The position numbers were made by a program, and so were the translations under genes. From assembly GCA_039698035.1 (NCBI GenBank), contig JBDKSW010000020.1, forward strand, positions 1 through 46,997: DNA of 46,997 bases, in the 5' to 3' direction. Shown in pieces: positions 8,067 through 17,100 of this stretch (positions are counted from its first letter, which is position 1; the number at the start of each line of letters is the position of its first letter). The DNA is from JAJFUI01 sp039698035. GTDB taxonomy: Bacteria; Planctomycetota; Planctomycetia; Pirellulales; Thermoguttaceae. A model generated the notes under the pieces. It did not search any database, had not been told where the DNA came from, and saw only the letters and a program-made list of their open reading frames with translations.

Positions 8067-8630
8067 TCAGGCGCGGGACAGGTACTCGCCGCTGCGGGTA
8101 TCGACCTTGATGCGTTCGCCTTCGCTGAGGTACTCGGGGACCTGGACGATGAGGCCCGTTTCGAGAGTGGCCGGCTTGGTGCGAGCGGTGGCCGAGGCGC
8201 CTTTGATGCCTGGGTCGCATCGAACGACGTTGAGTTCGACGGCGACCGGCAGTTGGACGCCAACGCATTGGTCATTGTAGATCAGGGCCTGGATGCCCTC
8301 CAACGTTTCGGTGAGGTATTTCAGTTCGTCGGCCACGTCGTCGCACGTCAGCGAGTATTGCTCGTAATTGCCATCGTCGAGGAAGTGGGCCTGATCCGGG
8401 TCGGCGTACATGAACTTGACGGGCCGCTTCTGGAAGTCGGCTTCCGGGAGCGATTCGCCGCCGCGCAGGGTGATGTCCACCTTTTGCTTCGTGATCAGGT
8501 TGCGAGCTCGGTACTTGTAGAAGGTCGCGGCGCCGCGAGCCGAGGGACTTTGCACGTTGATCGACTCGATCAGGCAAGGGGCCCCGTTGAAGTTCATGAT
8601 GTGGCCGCGTTTGATGTCCTTGGCGATCAT
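8067..8630 (-). CDS. yeiP: Elongation factor P-like protein, YeiP/EfpL type
   Basis: 187 residues, full length for the family: KOW-like domain 1, then two OB domains ending GLIVQVPEYLSEGERI. EF-P-type factors bind stalled ribosomes between the P and E sites and promote peptide-bond formation at polyproline. The domain 1 loop reads QSPSARGAATFYK, matching the YeiP/EfpL signature (IQSPTARGAATLYK in E. coli YeiP) and differing from the KPGKGxA loop of canonical EF-P. The tip residue is therefore Arg, with no target for lysylation. Other YeiP marks are present (PGIKGASATARTKPATLETG). It directly precedes the WXG/ATPase genes by 25 bases and may be co-transcribed with them. Confidence 0.88.
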   Translation of the reverse strand: MIAKDIKRGHIMNFNGAPCLIESINVQSPSARGAATFYKYRARNLITKQKVDITLRGGESLPEADFQKRPVKFMYADPDQAHFLDDGNYEQYSLTCDDVADELKYLTETLEGIQALIYNDQCVGVQLPVAVELNVVRCDPGIKGASATARTKPATLETGLIVQVPEYLSEGERIKVDTRSGEYLSRA

Positions 8631-8707
8631 CGGTCAAAAGGTGCGTCGAAAGCACCGGTCTCCTGAAAATGGGTTCTTCTTGGCGATCGGGCGCGAGCCT
8701 TGCGCGG

Positions 8708-9205
8708 TTATTCTTCTTCGTTGAGGAAGGTGCCGGCCTGAGGGTCGATGGCAACGCCGCCGGTCAGTCGGGCGAGCGCTCCGAGGACGACCAGCAGGGC
8801 GCTCGGGTCGAGCATGTCGTCCTCGTCTTCTTCTTCGTCGCTGGGAACTTGTTCAAAGTGTAGCACGTCGAAGCGGCCGTCGTATTGCTTGATTTGCTCC
8901 CACGGAACGGGTGGCGGGGGCTCCGGGCCGAGCTTCTTGAGGTCTTCGACCAACACGGCGCCCTGGTCGAGCACTTCGTCGCCGCCCGTGTAGCAAATGT
9001 CGAGCGCGGCAAAGTCGTCGGGCGAGATGAGCGTCAGCGAGTCGATCCGGCCCTGCTCGTCGGCGGTTTGGTTTTGAAGCTCGAACCGCTTGTTGATTTC
9101 GGTGAGCGTCTTGGCGACGCTCTGGAGCGACGGCCTCTGTCGGGCGTCGAACAGCACGAAGTACGTTTCGCGCCAACGGTAGCGGGTGTCTTCAAACATC
9201 GACAT
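8708..9205 (-). CDS. Conserved-looking hypothetical protein (165 aa)
   Basis: 165 residues from an ATG preceded by GGAGAA at a normal distance. No signal peptide. The first half is a mixed alpha/beta region (RWRETYFVLFDARQRPS, FAALDICYTGG). The second half has a Pro run (PEPPPPVPW) and a strongly acidic stretch (DEEEDEDD at about 126-133), ending in a helix and EEE. A longer frame reaching 9706 exists, but its extra N-terminus is the shadow of the neighbouring genes. I recognise no family. It lies between a 68-residue unknown and the efpL-like gene in the same orientation, so it may be part of the proC-to-ATPase run. Confidence 0.65.
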   Translation of the reverse strand: MSMFEDTRYRWRETYFVLFDARQRPSLQSVAKTLTEINKRFELQNQTADEQGRIDSLTLISPDDFAALDICYTGGDEVLDQGAVLVEDLKKLGPEPPPPVPWEQIKQYDGRFDVLHFEQVPSDEEEDEDDMLDPSALLVVLGALARLTGGVAIDPQAGTFLNEEE

Positions 9206-9221
9206 GGCCGTTCTCCGCGGG

Positions 9222-9428
9222 TTAGGTGGATTGCTCGCCCCAGGCCCGCACGGCGGCCAGGGCGGCATCCCGTTCTTCCAGGTTTCCCCAAACGGATTCC
9301 CCGTGCTCCAAGCGGATCTCGTACTGGCCCTCGCGCTGGCACTCTTCAGAGCCACAAAAATGCGGCAGCTCGGAGATCCAAAGGATGCGATGGACGGGGA
9401 TGTGTTTATCGTCGACCAAGCAAAACAT
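9222..9428 (-). CDS. Small hypothetical protein (68 aa)
   Basis: 68 residues, beginning MFCLVDDKHIPVHRILWISELPHFCG. It holds three cysteines (FC at the start, then FCGSEEC) and an amphipathic C-terminal helix (ERDAALAAVRAW). The two later Cys, with nearby His, could bind a metal, but no complete zinc-ribbon pattern is present. It fits between proC and the 165-residue unknown with gaps of 42 and 16 bases on the same strand, which supports it being a real operon member. No family is recognised. An alternative TTG start two codons upstream is possible. Confidence 0.5.
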   Translation of the reverse strand: MFCLVDDKHIPVHRILWISELPHFCGSEECQREGQYEIRLEHGESVWGNLEERDAALAAVRAWGEQST

Positions 9429-9470
9429 CGGCAATTCAGTTCGTTCTTGTTCGTGGTTGGGGTGAAACGT

Positions 9471-10307
9471 TCAGCGTTGGTCGGCGACGTGGCCGCCAAG
9501 TTGATTTGCGCGCCGCGCCGCCGCATCGATCGCGCTCCAAAGGGCCGCACGGAAACCATTCGACTCGAGGGCGCAGAGGCCGGCAATGGTTGTGCCGGCC
9601 GGGCTTGCCACGCGGTCCTTGAGGACGGCCGGGTGTTGGCCGACGCCGAGGACCATTTCAGCCGCGCCGCGAACAGCCTCGGCGGCCATCTCGGTCGCGA
9701 CGGCACGGGGCAGGCCGAGGCCGACGCCGGCGTCGCTCATCGTTTCGATCATCACGTACACAAACGCTGGCCCCGAGGAGGCCAGGGCCGTGACGGCGTC
9801 GAGCAGCCCTTCCTCGACCTGCCTCGCAGAGCCAAGGGCTCCCAGCAGGCGTTCGACCAACGCGGCGTGGGTCGTTGTGGCACGCGGGCCGACGGCGTAG
9901 GCCGACGAGCCGCGCCGTACCAGACATGGTCCGTTGGGCATGGCTCGGATGATCGCCAGCTCGGGGCCGAACCGCTGCGCCAGCGACTCGATCGAGACGC
10001 CGGCCGCGATCGAGACCAGCAGCCGGTCGGCGCGGAGTTGCCCACGGAGTTCGGCGGCCACCGCGGGAATCTTCGGCGGCTTGACGGCCAGGACCAAGAC
10101 GTCGGACTGTGCGGCCACCTGGGCGTTGTCCGGCGTGGCGGCCGCTTTCGTGGCCTCGGAGAAACGCTGTCTGGCCGTGTCGCTTGGGTCGGAGGCCAGC
10201 AGGCGGTCCGGGCTGCAATGGCCAGCGTCAAGAAGGCCGGCGGCCAGCGCCGTCGCCATCTGTCCCGCGCCGATGAAGCCGATCCGCTCGTGCAGCATGC
10301 TTGTCAT
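9471..10307 (-). CDS. proC: Pyrroline-5-carboxylate reductase
   Basis: 278 residues, normal length. Catalyses the last step of proline synthesis, reducing 1-pyrroline-5-carboxylate with NAD(P)H in the cytoplasm. Seen: N-terminal Rossmann motif IGFIGAGQMATALAAGLL; the LASSGPAFVYVMIE segment; and the family signature region VASPAGTTIAGL towards the C-terminus, followed by FRAALWSAIDAAARRA. The start at 10307 (or the in-frame ATG at 10298) puts the nucleotide-binding motif at residue 8-13. The longer frame to 10478 adds about 57 residues of unlikely N-terminus. It heads a minus-strand run leading to efpL-like and the WXG/ATPase genes. Confidence 0.93.
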   Translation of the reverse strand: MTSMLHERIGFIGAGQMATALAAGLLDAGHCSPDRLLASDPSDTARQRFSEATKAAATPDNAQVAAQSDVLVLAVKPPKIPAVAAELRGQLRADRLLVSIAAGVSIESLAQRFGPELAIIRAMPNGPCLVRRGSSAYAVGPRATTTHAALVERLLGALGSARQVEEGLLDAVTALASSGPAFVYVMIETMSDAGVGLGLPRAVATEMAAEAVRGAAEMVLGVGQHPAVLKDRVASPAGTTIAGLCALESNGFRAALWSAIDAAARRANQLGGHVADQR

Positions 10308-10384
10308 GCTACGACATCGGGGCCGCTCGCACAAGAAGGCGGCTTTCCCTCGTCGGTTTTGGACAGCGACGAATGGCCCGGCGG

Positions 10385-10702
10385 CTAGCGAAATTCGATC
10401 GAGGCGAGTTTCAGCGGAGCGCCGCAACGGGGGCAGTAGACGAACGAATAAGACGCCTCGTGGGCGCACTCGGGGCAAATCTTCTTGCGTCGCATGATGG
10501 CCGATCCAGAAAGCCCCTTGGCGGGGTCCTCCTTCGTGGTCGGGCTGGCCGCAGTCGCCTCGGGCGCGTCCATGATGGCCATCACGTCGTCGTCGGAAAC
10601 GGGGGGGCCGTCACACGTCTGGACCGCACAGAGCGGGCAGCCGCTGCCTGGGCGATTCGGATCAGGCTCGTACCAGTGCCCTCGTGGGCATTTGATTGTC
10701 AT
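10385..10702 (-). CDS. Double zinc-ribbon protein (105 aa)
   Basis: 105 residues with two cysteine clusters. An N-terminal ribbon holds CPRGHWYEPD, then CPLCAVQTC. A C-terminal one is CPECAHEASYSFVYCPRCGAPL, a classic zinc ribbon of two CxxC knuckles. The linker is disordered (Ser/Ala/Asp/Lys). The ATG at 10702 has a strong GGAGGGAGG site upstream, which decides the start over a longer frame to 10753. A sigma-70-like promoter lies 70-100 bases upstream. The first ribbon resembles those seen before FHA or kinase domains in planctomycetes. Here it stands alone, so the partner is unknown. Confidence 0.75.
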   Translation of the reverse strand: MTIKCPRGHWYEPDPNRPGSGCPLCAVQTCDGPPVSDDDVMAIMDAPEATAASPTTKEDPAKGLSGSAIMRRKKICPECAHEASYSFVYCPRCGAPLKLASIEFR

Positions 10703-10773
10703 CGAAAGACGCCCTCCCTCCAGAATAGCCGCAGCCGCGATGTAATCCGACACCGTTCGGGGGGTTTTAATTC

Positions 10774-10801
10774 ATGATACCATGGGGACTTGTTTCGTCA
10801 A
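10774..10801 (-). promoter_or_regulatory. Sigma-70-like promoter for the zinc-ribbon gene
   Basis: On the minus strand, TTGACG (10801-10796), a 16-base spacer and TATCAT (10779-10774). Transcription would start near 10767, giving a leader of about 65 bases to the ATG at 10702. This separates the gene from xseA, which ends at 10873. Confidence 0.5.
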
Positions 10802-10872
10802 GCAAAATCCGAAGCGAACGCGCCAGGGGGAACCGGTTGCTGGAGGCTGTCGCTGACGATGCTCGTGGGGCG

Positions 10873-12159
10873 TCAAGCCGATTCTTTGCCGCGATCGGAA
10901 TGGCTATCCCCAGAACGAGTGTCGCTGCGTTCAATGTGCTCGACGCGGCTGATGGATTGCCCGCAACCGAAACGGGTGAGAATCCGCTCGCCCGGCGACA
11001 GCTCGGTGGCGGTGCGCACGATGTGGCCGTCCACGGCGCGCTGGGTTAAGCTGTAGCCGCGATCAAGTACGGCCAGCGGGCTGAGCGAGTTGAGCCGGCC
11101 CGCAACCGTATCGAGGCGATGCTGGGCCAGTTGGGTCGTCGCGCGAATCGCCCGGCCGGATCGCGACGCCAGATCATCGAGTTGCCGGGTCTGGTCGAAG
11201 AGACGGTCGAAGGGGCGGCGGAACGCGGCATGGCGGGCCAAGGCGTCGAGCCTGGAACGGGCCGTTTCGGCGCGGCGTTGCAGGCCGGACGTCAGTCGCC
11301 GTTCGATGTGACGCAGGTCGGCGGCCAGTTCCTCGGCCGCGGGGGCGACCAGTTCAGCCGCCTCGCTGGGCGTCAGCGCGCGAACGTCGGCCGCCAAGTC
11401 GGCAAGCGTCACGTCGATCTCGTGGCCGATGGCCGAAACGACCGGGATCCGCGAGGCGGCGATCGCTCGGATGACGGGCTCTTCATTGAATGCCCAGAGG
11501 TCTTCCATGCTGCCGCCGCCCCGGGTGACGACGATGCAGTCGAACGGGGGCGTCAAGCGGTTGACCGCGGCGATGGCCGTGGCGATTTCCAGGGCCGCGC
11601 CGTCGCCTTGGACGCGGACCGGAACGACGAGCACATCGGCGCCGCGCCAACGGCGCCCGAGGACTTGAAGGAAGTCATGAATGGCGGCGCCGGTCGGACT
11701 GGTCACGACGGCGATGCGCCGGACAAATGGCGGGAGCGGGCGCTTTCGGGCTGGGTCGAAGAGCCCTTCGCGTGCGAGACGTTCCTGAAGTTGACGCAGG
11801 GCCAGTTCGAGGGCGCCCATGCCCTGTGGCACGATATCGGCGATGACCAGTTGGTAGGTGCCCCGCGAGGCGTAGAGGTCGAGATGCCCACGGCAAACGA
11901 CTTGCAGCCCGTCGTGCGGCTCGAATCGCAAGCGGCTGGCAACACCGCGCCACATGACCGCTCGAAGCTGGGCCCGGTCGTCCTTGAGCGTCAGGTAGCA
12001 GTGGCCCGACTGCGGTCGGACGTAGTTCGAGATTTCGCCCGCGACCCAGACCTCGGGGAACGCGGCTTCGAGCAGTTCCTTGAGCTGGGAGGTCAGTTCA
12101 AAGACAGATAGCGGGCGGCGCGAGGCGTCGCTGGGCTGGGACCGTGCATGATCGAACAT
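10873..12159 (-). CDS. xseA: Exodeoxyribonuclease VII large subunit
   Basis: 428 residues, full length. The XseA/XseB enzyme degrades single-stranded DNA to oligonucleotides in both directions. N-terminal OB fold (about 18-115): VFELTSQLKELLEAAFPEVWVAGEISNY-type start and HCYLTLKDDRAQLRAVMW. The catalytic domain shows the family blocks RIAVVTSPTGAAIHDFLQ, DCIVVTRGGGSMEDLWAFNEE and VVSAIGHEIDVTLADLAAD, then coiled-coil and C-terminal segments (LDRGYSLTQ). No xseB is found next to it: only 170 bases separate it from the next gene, and they hold no suitable frame. The small subunit must be encoded elsewhere. The DUF374 gene ends 50 bases upstream on the same strand. Confidence 0.95.
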   Translation of the reverse strand: MFDHARSQPSDASRRPLSVFELTSQLKELLEAAFPEVWVAGEISNYVRPQSGHCYLTLKDDRAQLRAVMWRGVASRLRFEPHDGLQVVCRGHLDLYASRGTYQLVIADIVPQGMGALELALRQLQERLAREGLFDPARKRPLPPFVRRIAVVTSPTGAAIHDFLQVLGRRWRGADVLVVPVRVQGDGAALEIATAIAAVNRLTPPFDCIVVTRGGGSMEDLWAFNEEPVIRAIAASRIPVVSAIGHEIDVTLADLAADVRALTPSEAAELVAPAAEELAADLRHIERRLTSGLQRRAETARSRLDALARHAAFRRPFDRLFDQTRQLDDLASRSGRAIRATTQLAQHRLDTVAGRLNSLSPLAVLDRGYSLTQRAVDGHIVRTATELSPGERILTRFGCGQSISRVEHIERSDTRSGDSHSDRGKESA

Positions 12160-12209
12160 GAGCCGAGTCTATCCGTTTCTACGGCGGCTGGAAAGTGCCG
12201 CTGGGGCGG

Positions 12210-12971
12210 TTAGGCCGCGGCCAAGGATAAGGGGCAGACGTCGCGGCGAGGTGTCTTGTGCCGCGCGCCTGGCTGACGTTCGAGCTTGTGTTGGTCGGGT
12301 CTTCGTCGGCCGGAGGCGGCCCAGGCTTCGGCCTCGGTGGTCAGGCAGTTCAGGACGTTTTCGATCTTTTGGCGAAAATGTTCGAGGCCGTCGCGGTCGA
12401 GGTTCGGCGGGACGAAAATTTCGCCGCTCGGGATGGCCCGGGCGCGGGAGAAAGGGCGTGGGATGGCGAACTGATCCCAGGCGTTGCGGACGCGCCAGGG
12501 GCGGTCGTAGGCGTAGCCCATCGCCACCAACGGCAAGCCAAGCTTCGAGGCGAGGTAGACGCAGCCGGGCGCAAGCTGGCGTCGTGGGCCGCGCGGGCCG
12601 TCGGGCGTAATCGTCAGGTGCATGCGCTGGCTGCGATCCAACAACTGGCGCAGCGCGGCGACCCCGCCCCGGTTGGTCGAGCCGCGGACGAACTCGAACC
12701 CGAAATGATGGGCCGCGTACGAGAGCAACTCGGCGTCGCGGTGGCGGCTCAGCAGCATGGCCAGGTTGCAGTGGCCGCGCAGGTAGAGCGGAAACAGGAT
12801 GTATTCATGCCAGAAGATGTAAATCTTTTGACCCTGGCATTCGGGAAAGACCGGATCGATGGACCGGTCGTAGTAGGCCACCTTGTAGTCGAGCGTGCCC
12901 ATCCACCAGCGCACGGCCGCCGAGCCGAGCAGTCCGCCGAGTTGGTTGAGGAGGGGGCTTTCGATTTTCAT
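12210..12971 (-). CDS. DUF374 family lysophospholipid acyltransferase-like protein
   Basis: 253 residues. Belongs to the DUF374 branch of the glycerolipid/lipid A acyltransferase superfamily (PF04028). The block around IYIFWHEYILFPLYL holds the catalytic-type His (HE). LTITPDGPRGPRRQLAPGCVYLASKLGLPLVAMG is the typical DUF374 stretch with TPDGPRGP. It probably acylates a lipid at the cytoplasmic face of the inner membrane, and a role in lipid A or lipoprotein maturation is possible. Start chosen at ATG 12971 (MKIESPLL matches where the family usually begins). A GTG at 12995 preceded by GGAG would add 8 residues and cannot be excluded. The C-terminal 40 residues are basic and poorly conserved. 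Confidence 0.85.
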   Translation of the reverse strand: MKIESPLLNQLGGLLGSAAVRWWMGTLDYKVAYYDRSIDPVFPECQGQKIYIFWHEYILFPLYLRGHCNLAMLLSRHRDAELLSYAAHHFGFEFVRGSTNRGGVAALRQLLDRSQRMHLTITPDGPRGPRRQLAPGCVYLASKLGLPLVAMGYAYDRPWRVRNAWDQFAIPRPFSRARAIPSGEIFVPPNLDRDGLEHFRQKIENVLNCLTTEAEAWAASGRRRPDQHKLERQPGARHKTPRRDVCPLSLAAA

Positions 12972-13027
12972 TGTCTCGTGGGGGTGAGGCGACACTTGGC
13001 TCCGCGATTTGGCGGATCGCGATGCGT

Positions 13028-13807
13028 CTACTCGGGGATGGATTGCCGAAGGTCGGAAAGAGCTTTGTCAAACGCATCGACCCGGACGAGTCCGAGCCGC
13101 GGGTATTCAATGTCCAGAATCACGTAGGTCGTCGTCGACAGAATCGCGGCGAACGCCAGAGTGTGGACCCAACTGTGGATGCTGGCGCCTGCCATGCCAT
13201 AGCCGGCCAACAGGGAGCCGGCCAATGTGACGACGGCCAGCATGACGAACACAATTGCGGGCGGATGAAGCTGCGTGGCCATCGTGCGCGTGGTGGTGAT
13301 GTCGAACATTTGGTTCAGGGCGGGCAGCAACAACATGGCCGCCGACGGGCTGCTGCTCTGCTGGCATGCGGCCACGGAGCGGGTCCAGATTTCACTCTGC
13401 AGTTGCTTTGATCGGGCCAGTTCGGTCATGGCGGCGGCAATGTCCGGCAGTTTTCGATAGGCAGTCAACCGCGAATCGAGATAGCGGCGGAACGAGCCTC
13501 GCAGGGCGGGTTGCTTGTCGGCCGGCAGCAAGTCGAGTCGCAGATAGGCCGTGCCGACGGCATTGGCCTCGTCAACCACCATTTGACGCCGCGAATCAAA
13601 TCGCAGAACGGCTCCCGAAAACGTGAATGCGATTAGCAATCCCAAGAGAGCGAAGACCGCGCCTTCGACGGCGCCGAGTCCCAGCCTGGCTTTTTCGCCG
13701 TGCTTCGCCACTTGGCGGGTGCCACATATTCGGCCAATTTCCAGGCACAGCAACATGCTCAGGAAAAGACCGCCGGCAAAAAGCATCGCAATGAGTGTGA
13801 AATTCAT
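13028..13807 (-). CDS. DUF4239 (bestrophin-like) membrane protein
   Basis: 259 residues with four predicted membrane helices: two at the N-terminus (LIAMLFAGGLFLSMLLCLEI and GAVFALLGLLIAFTFSGAVL) and two after a helical cytoplasmic domain (IVFVMLAVVTLAGSLLAGYG and HTLAFAAILSTTTYVILDI). The segment FSGAVLRFDSRRQMVVDEANAVGTAYLRLDLLP is the DUF4239 signature, with the conserved R and EANAVGTAYLR. The family has a bestrophin-like topology and no proven function, and an ion channel role is only suggested by fold predictions. The gene is followed by the DUF374 acyltransferase on the same strand. Confidence 0.88.
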   Translation of the reverse strand: MNFTLIAMLFAGGLFLSMLLCLEIGRICGTRQVAKHGEKARLGLGAVEGAVFALLGLLIAFTFSGAVLRFDSRRQMVVDEANAVGTAYLRLDLLPADKQPALRGSFRRYLDSRLTAYRKLPDIAAAMTELARSKQLQSEIWTRSVAACQQSSSPSAAMLLLPALNQMFDITTTRTMATQLHPPAIVFVMLAVVTLAGSLLAGYGMAGASIHSWVHTLAFAAILSTTTYVILDIEYPRLGLVRVDAFDKALSDLRQSIPE

Positions 13808-13831
13808 GATCGATCACTTTCGCGGGCAAGC

Positions 13832-14149
13832 TCAACCTGTCAAATCCAGAAGATGGCCGCTTTGTCGCAGGGAATCTTTGCTTTGGCGAGGCGGCGGAGC
13901 GCCGTTGTTCACGAGCTCGTCGGGCGGCTCTTCCCAGGGCCGTCGGCCATCGGCGTCGCGCTCGCCCGGCTGATGGTGATCGCCGTCCGGTTGGCCCACG
14001 CCGGCGGCCGCCTCGGCCGTTTGGTCATGGTGTACGCGGCGGCTTCGGGCGGCGACGGCCTGCTGCGTCCGTTCGGTCGTTGCGCCGGCCGTCTGCGCGA
14101 GCGGCACGCCAGCCACGTTGAGGCCGATTCCCGTGGGGCCGATGCTCAT
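13832..14149 (-). CDS. Small disordered protein, planctomycete type (105 aa)
   Basis: 105 residues, starting 3 bases after the stop of the AsmA-like gene, so translation is very likely coupled. The sequence begins MSIGPTGIGLNVAGVPLAQ, passes through an ERTQQAVAARSRRV segment and EAAAGVGQ, has a conserved-looking GERDADGRRPWE block (residues about 63-74) and ends GHLDLTG. I associate this pattern (LAQ ... ERTQQ ... AAGxG ... ERDADGR ... LDLxG) with a family of small planctomycete proteins without function. That is recollection, not a search. No signal peptide or membrane segment. Polar, Gln/Arg/Asp/Gly-rich, probably disordered. Confidence 0.7.
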   Translation of the reverse strand: MSIGPTGIGLNVAGVPLAQTAGATTERTQQAVAARSRRVHHDQTAEAAAGVGQPDGDHHQPGERDADGRRPWEEPPDELVNNGAPPPRQSKDSLRQSGHLLDLTG

Positions 14150-14152
14150 CGA

Positions 14153-17100
14153 TTATCTCCTGTTCTGCAATTCGTCACGCAACTGTTGCAACGCCTGATT
14201 GAGGGCCGGAAGAGCCTCTTGGCGGGTCTTCGGGTCCTGTAGCGTGCCGTCGACGTGGATCAGCACTAACTGTTGGCTCGCGCCGCGCAGGACTTGCTTG
14301 ATCACCGGCAGATCGAGCTCGCCGCGGCCGACGAGCGTGTAAAAAGTCATGCGAATGGCGGATTGGGCGTCCATTTCGCCCTTGCCGCGCAGGCTGATGG
14401 CGTCACCGCGGAAGTCGATCCGGTCGAAATAGATGTGCTCGCCCTCGACGCGGTAGTTGAGCGTGGCGTCGCTAAAGGCGTTCTGGTCGGGCGGGCGGAT
14501 GCTGAGCAGTTTCAGCAGGGAGATCATGACGGGCAGTTCGTAGACGTCGCCCTCGGTGAGGCGGATGACGCCGCGCCCTTGCATGGCGTTTCGGCTCCAT
14601 CCGTTGCCGGTCAGGTCCGCCGTGGCGAGAATTTTGCCTCGAACGCGATGATGGCCGGCGATGAGTTCCTGGCTGCACCGGGCCAGATCGGCGTCCTTGA
14701 GCCGTGCGTTCAGCGCGTAGCGAGGATCAGGGCCAAGCGTCACCCAGCCGTCGACGAAAAGAATGCCGCCGAACAGACTGGCCGACACCGAACGGGGCGA
14801 TCGGGGCGGGTTGCTGGCCGGCGCGCCGCCCTCGGGTCGATCGACCCAGTCGCCAAAAAGGACTCGCCCGTCGTCGATCCAAATGGGACCGCGAACCTGC
14901 GTCAGTTGGCAGTCTTTCGTCGTGACCGAATCGAGCGACAGCTCGCCACGGCACAGCAACTGGTCGCGGTGGAATTGGCCCGAGAGTGAAAGCTCGCCGC
15001 AAACGTTCTCGAACGAGAGACCGCCGCAATGGAGGCAGGACTGCTGGAGTCCGAGGGCCAAGTCCCACTGCCACCGCGACGGATCGGTTGGGATGCCGCT
15101 CTGTTCGACCTCGACGGCGCCGCGGAGGTTCATTAAGCCGGTCGGATTCAGCGAGACGACCGAGCGACGGAGTCGTTCGGGCAGGGCGCGAACCAGTTCC
15201 CGGTCGGCGCGGAACCGATCGACCGAAAGGTTTTCAAGGCGGATGCGCCACCGGCCGTCGGGCGCAAGCTCGAAGGAGCCGTCGCTGGCAACCTTGACGG
15301 GGCCGTGTTCCGCCTTGCATCGCTGGAAGGTGGCCTGACCGTCGCGGTAGACGAGGACGCCTTCGAGGTGGTCGAGGCGATAGGGAAAATGGACCGGCTC
15401 GATCGACGCGGTTTGCGGTTGGGGTTGGGCGCGGACGCCGACGCTGAACGTTTTCTGCCCGGTCAGATGGTGGAGATCGACCACGAGGTCCACGAGACCG
15501 CGTGGCTGCAGATTGTGCCAAACCTGTTGGACGTTGGGGCTGAGGGCGTCCCGCAATTGCTCGTCCATCGGCACGTCGTGGGCGTCGAAATTGAGCGCAA
15601 GCTCGTTGCCCTGGGGGCCGGGGCGCAGGCTGCCATTGCACGTGACGCGGGCCGTGTTGTTGCTGGCTTCGAGGTTCCGCAATTCCCAGACGCCGTCGGT
15701 CATCTCCACGTTGCCGCGGATGTTGCTCAGTGGGTAGGGAAACTTGTCGAATCGCACCGAGCAGCGGTTGACATTGAGTATGAGATGCTCATGCGGCGGC
15801 TCCTCGGGCCGAGTGCGCCAAATGCGCAACTCAAAGTTGGCCGTGCCGTGAGCGTCGAGCGAGCAGAGCACGTTGCGCGACTTTTCGGGCAGCGCGGCCA
15901 GCAGCGGCTGGTCGAGCAGGATGTCGTCGCCGTGAGCCACAAACCAGCCGCTTGGGCCGGAAAACGGATGGTCGACGGCGGCCTTCAGTTGGACAGGACG
16001 CGTGCCAAGGAAGGCGGTCAGATCGACCGTGAGCCGGTCGTCGGCCAGTGTGATGTTGCCCTGACCGCGTTCCACCCGACAGGGAAATTTGTAGTGGGTG
16101 AAGGAGACGTTCGAGCATCGGGCGACGATTCGCGGTTTCCAGGTTGCGCCGTCGTAGTCTAGACGCAAGTCGGCGTCGACCGCGCCGGTCGGCCAGTACT
16201 TGCGCCACTCGTCCTGCATGCGCGGCGAGAGAATGTCCCACAGCCCGCGATCCAGTTGAAGTTGGCGGATGATGCCGGTCAGCAGTCGTGGACTTTGCGG
16301 TCCGAAACCCGATTGTCGATAGGCCATTTGCACGGTGCCCTGGCCAATTCGCGCATTGAGGTCGTTGATTGCGACGCCATCGTTGTCAATTTGCAGCGAT
16401 GCCGTGAGGTCGGTCATGGCGTGGGGCAAATGGGGCGTGTCGACGCGGCCGCGGGTCAGACGGCCTTGGACGTTGAACCGCAACGGCCGGGCCGCGGTTT
16501 CGTCGTGACTCAGGTCGAACGTCAGTTCGGCCAGCCCGCGCAACTCGAACTGTCCGAGCGTCGAAAGCTTCTTGCAAACCACGTCGGGCAGCGACGCTCG
16601 CAGCTCGGGCGAAACGTCCACGCCTTGCGCCCGGCCATGGAGCGAGAGGGCGTGCGTGGCCAGATTGCAGACGCCTTCGATCTCGACGCGCCGGAGACCT
16701 TCGCCGGCGAACAGCCCCTGGAAGCGGTGCATGCTGGACGCGGTTGGATTGCCGGGGCCGGCTGTCGGATGAGCGATTGCTTCCGGCGGCGTCAGCGTCA
16801 GGTTCACGTCGCGGAGCGTCAATAGGCTGGCCGGCGTCTTCAGCGGGTCGAGGATCTCGATGATGCCGTTCTCGACGGCGATCGGCGGCGACTGGCCCGA
16901 GTCGTGTGTGGACCGGAGCAGCTTGGCGACGCTCCACGTGCCGTCGGGCCGCCGCGTGGCGCGCAGCACGGGTCGACGAACCGTGGCCCGGCGGATCGGC
17001 AGCGAGCCCTGGGCAAGCTGTCGCCAGTCGGTCGGGCATTCCAACAACATCTCTTCGATGCGCAGCAGCTCGGGTTGCGGGCCCTCCGCGTTTGGCTCGG

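Noticed and set aside
10703..10872. xseB (exonuclease VII small subunit) next to xseA
   Set aside because: The 170-base gap holds a promoter and no frame with the XseB helical pattern.
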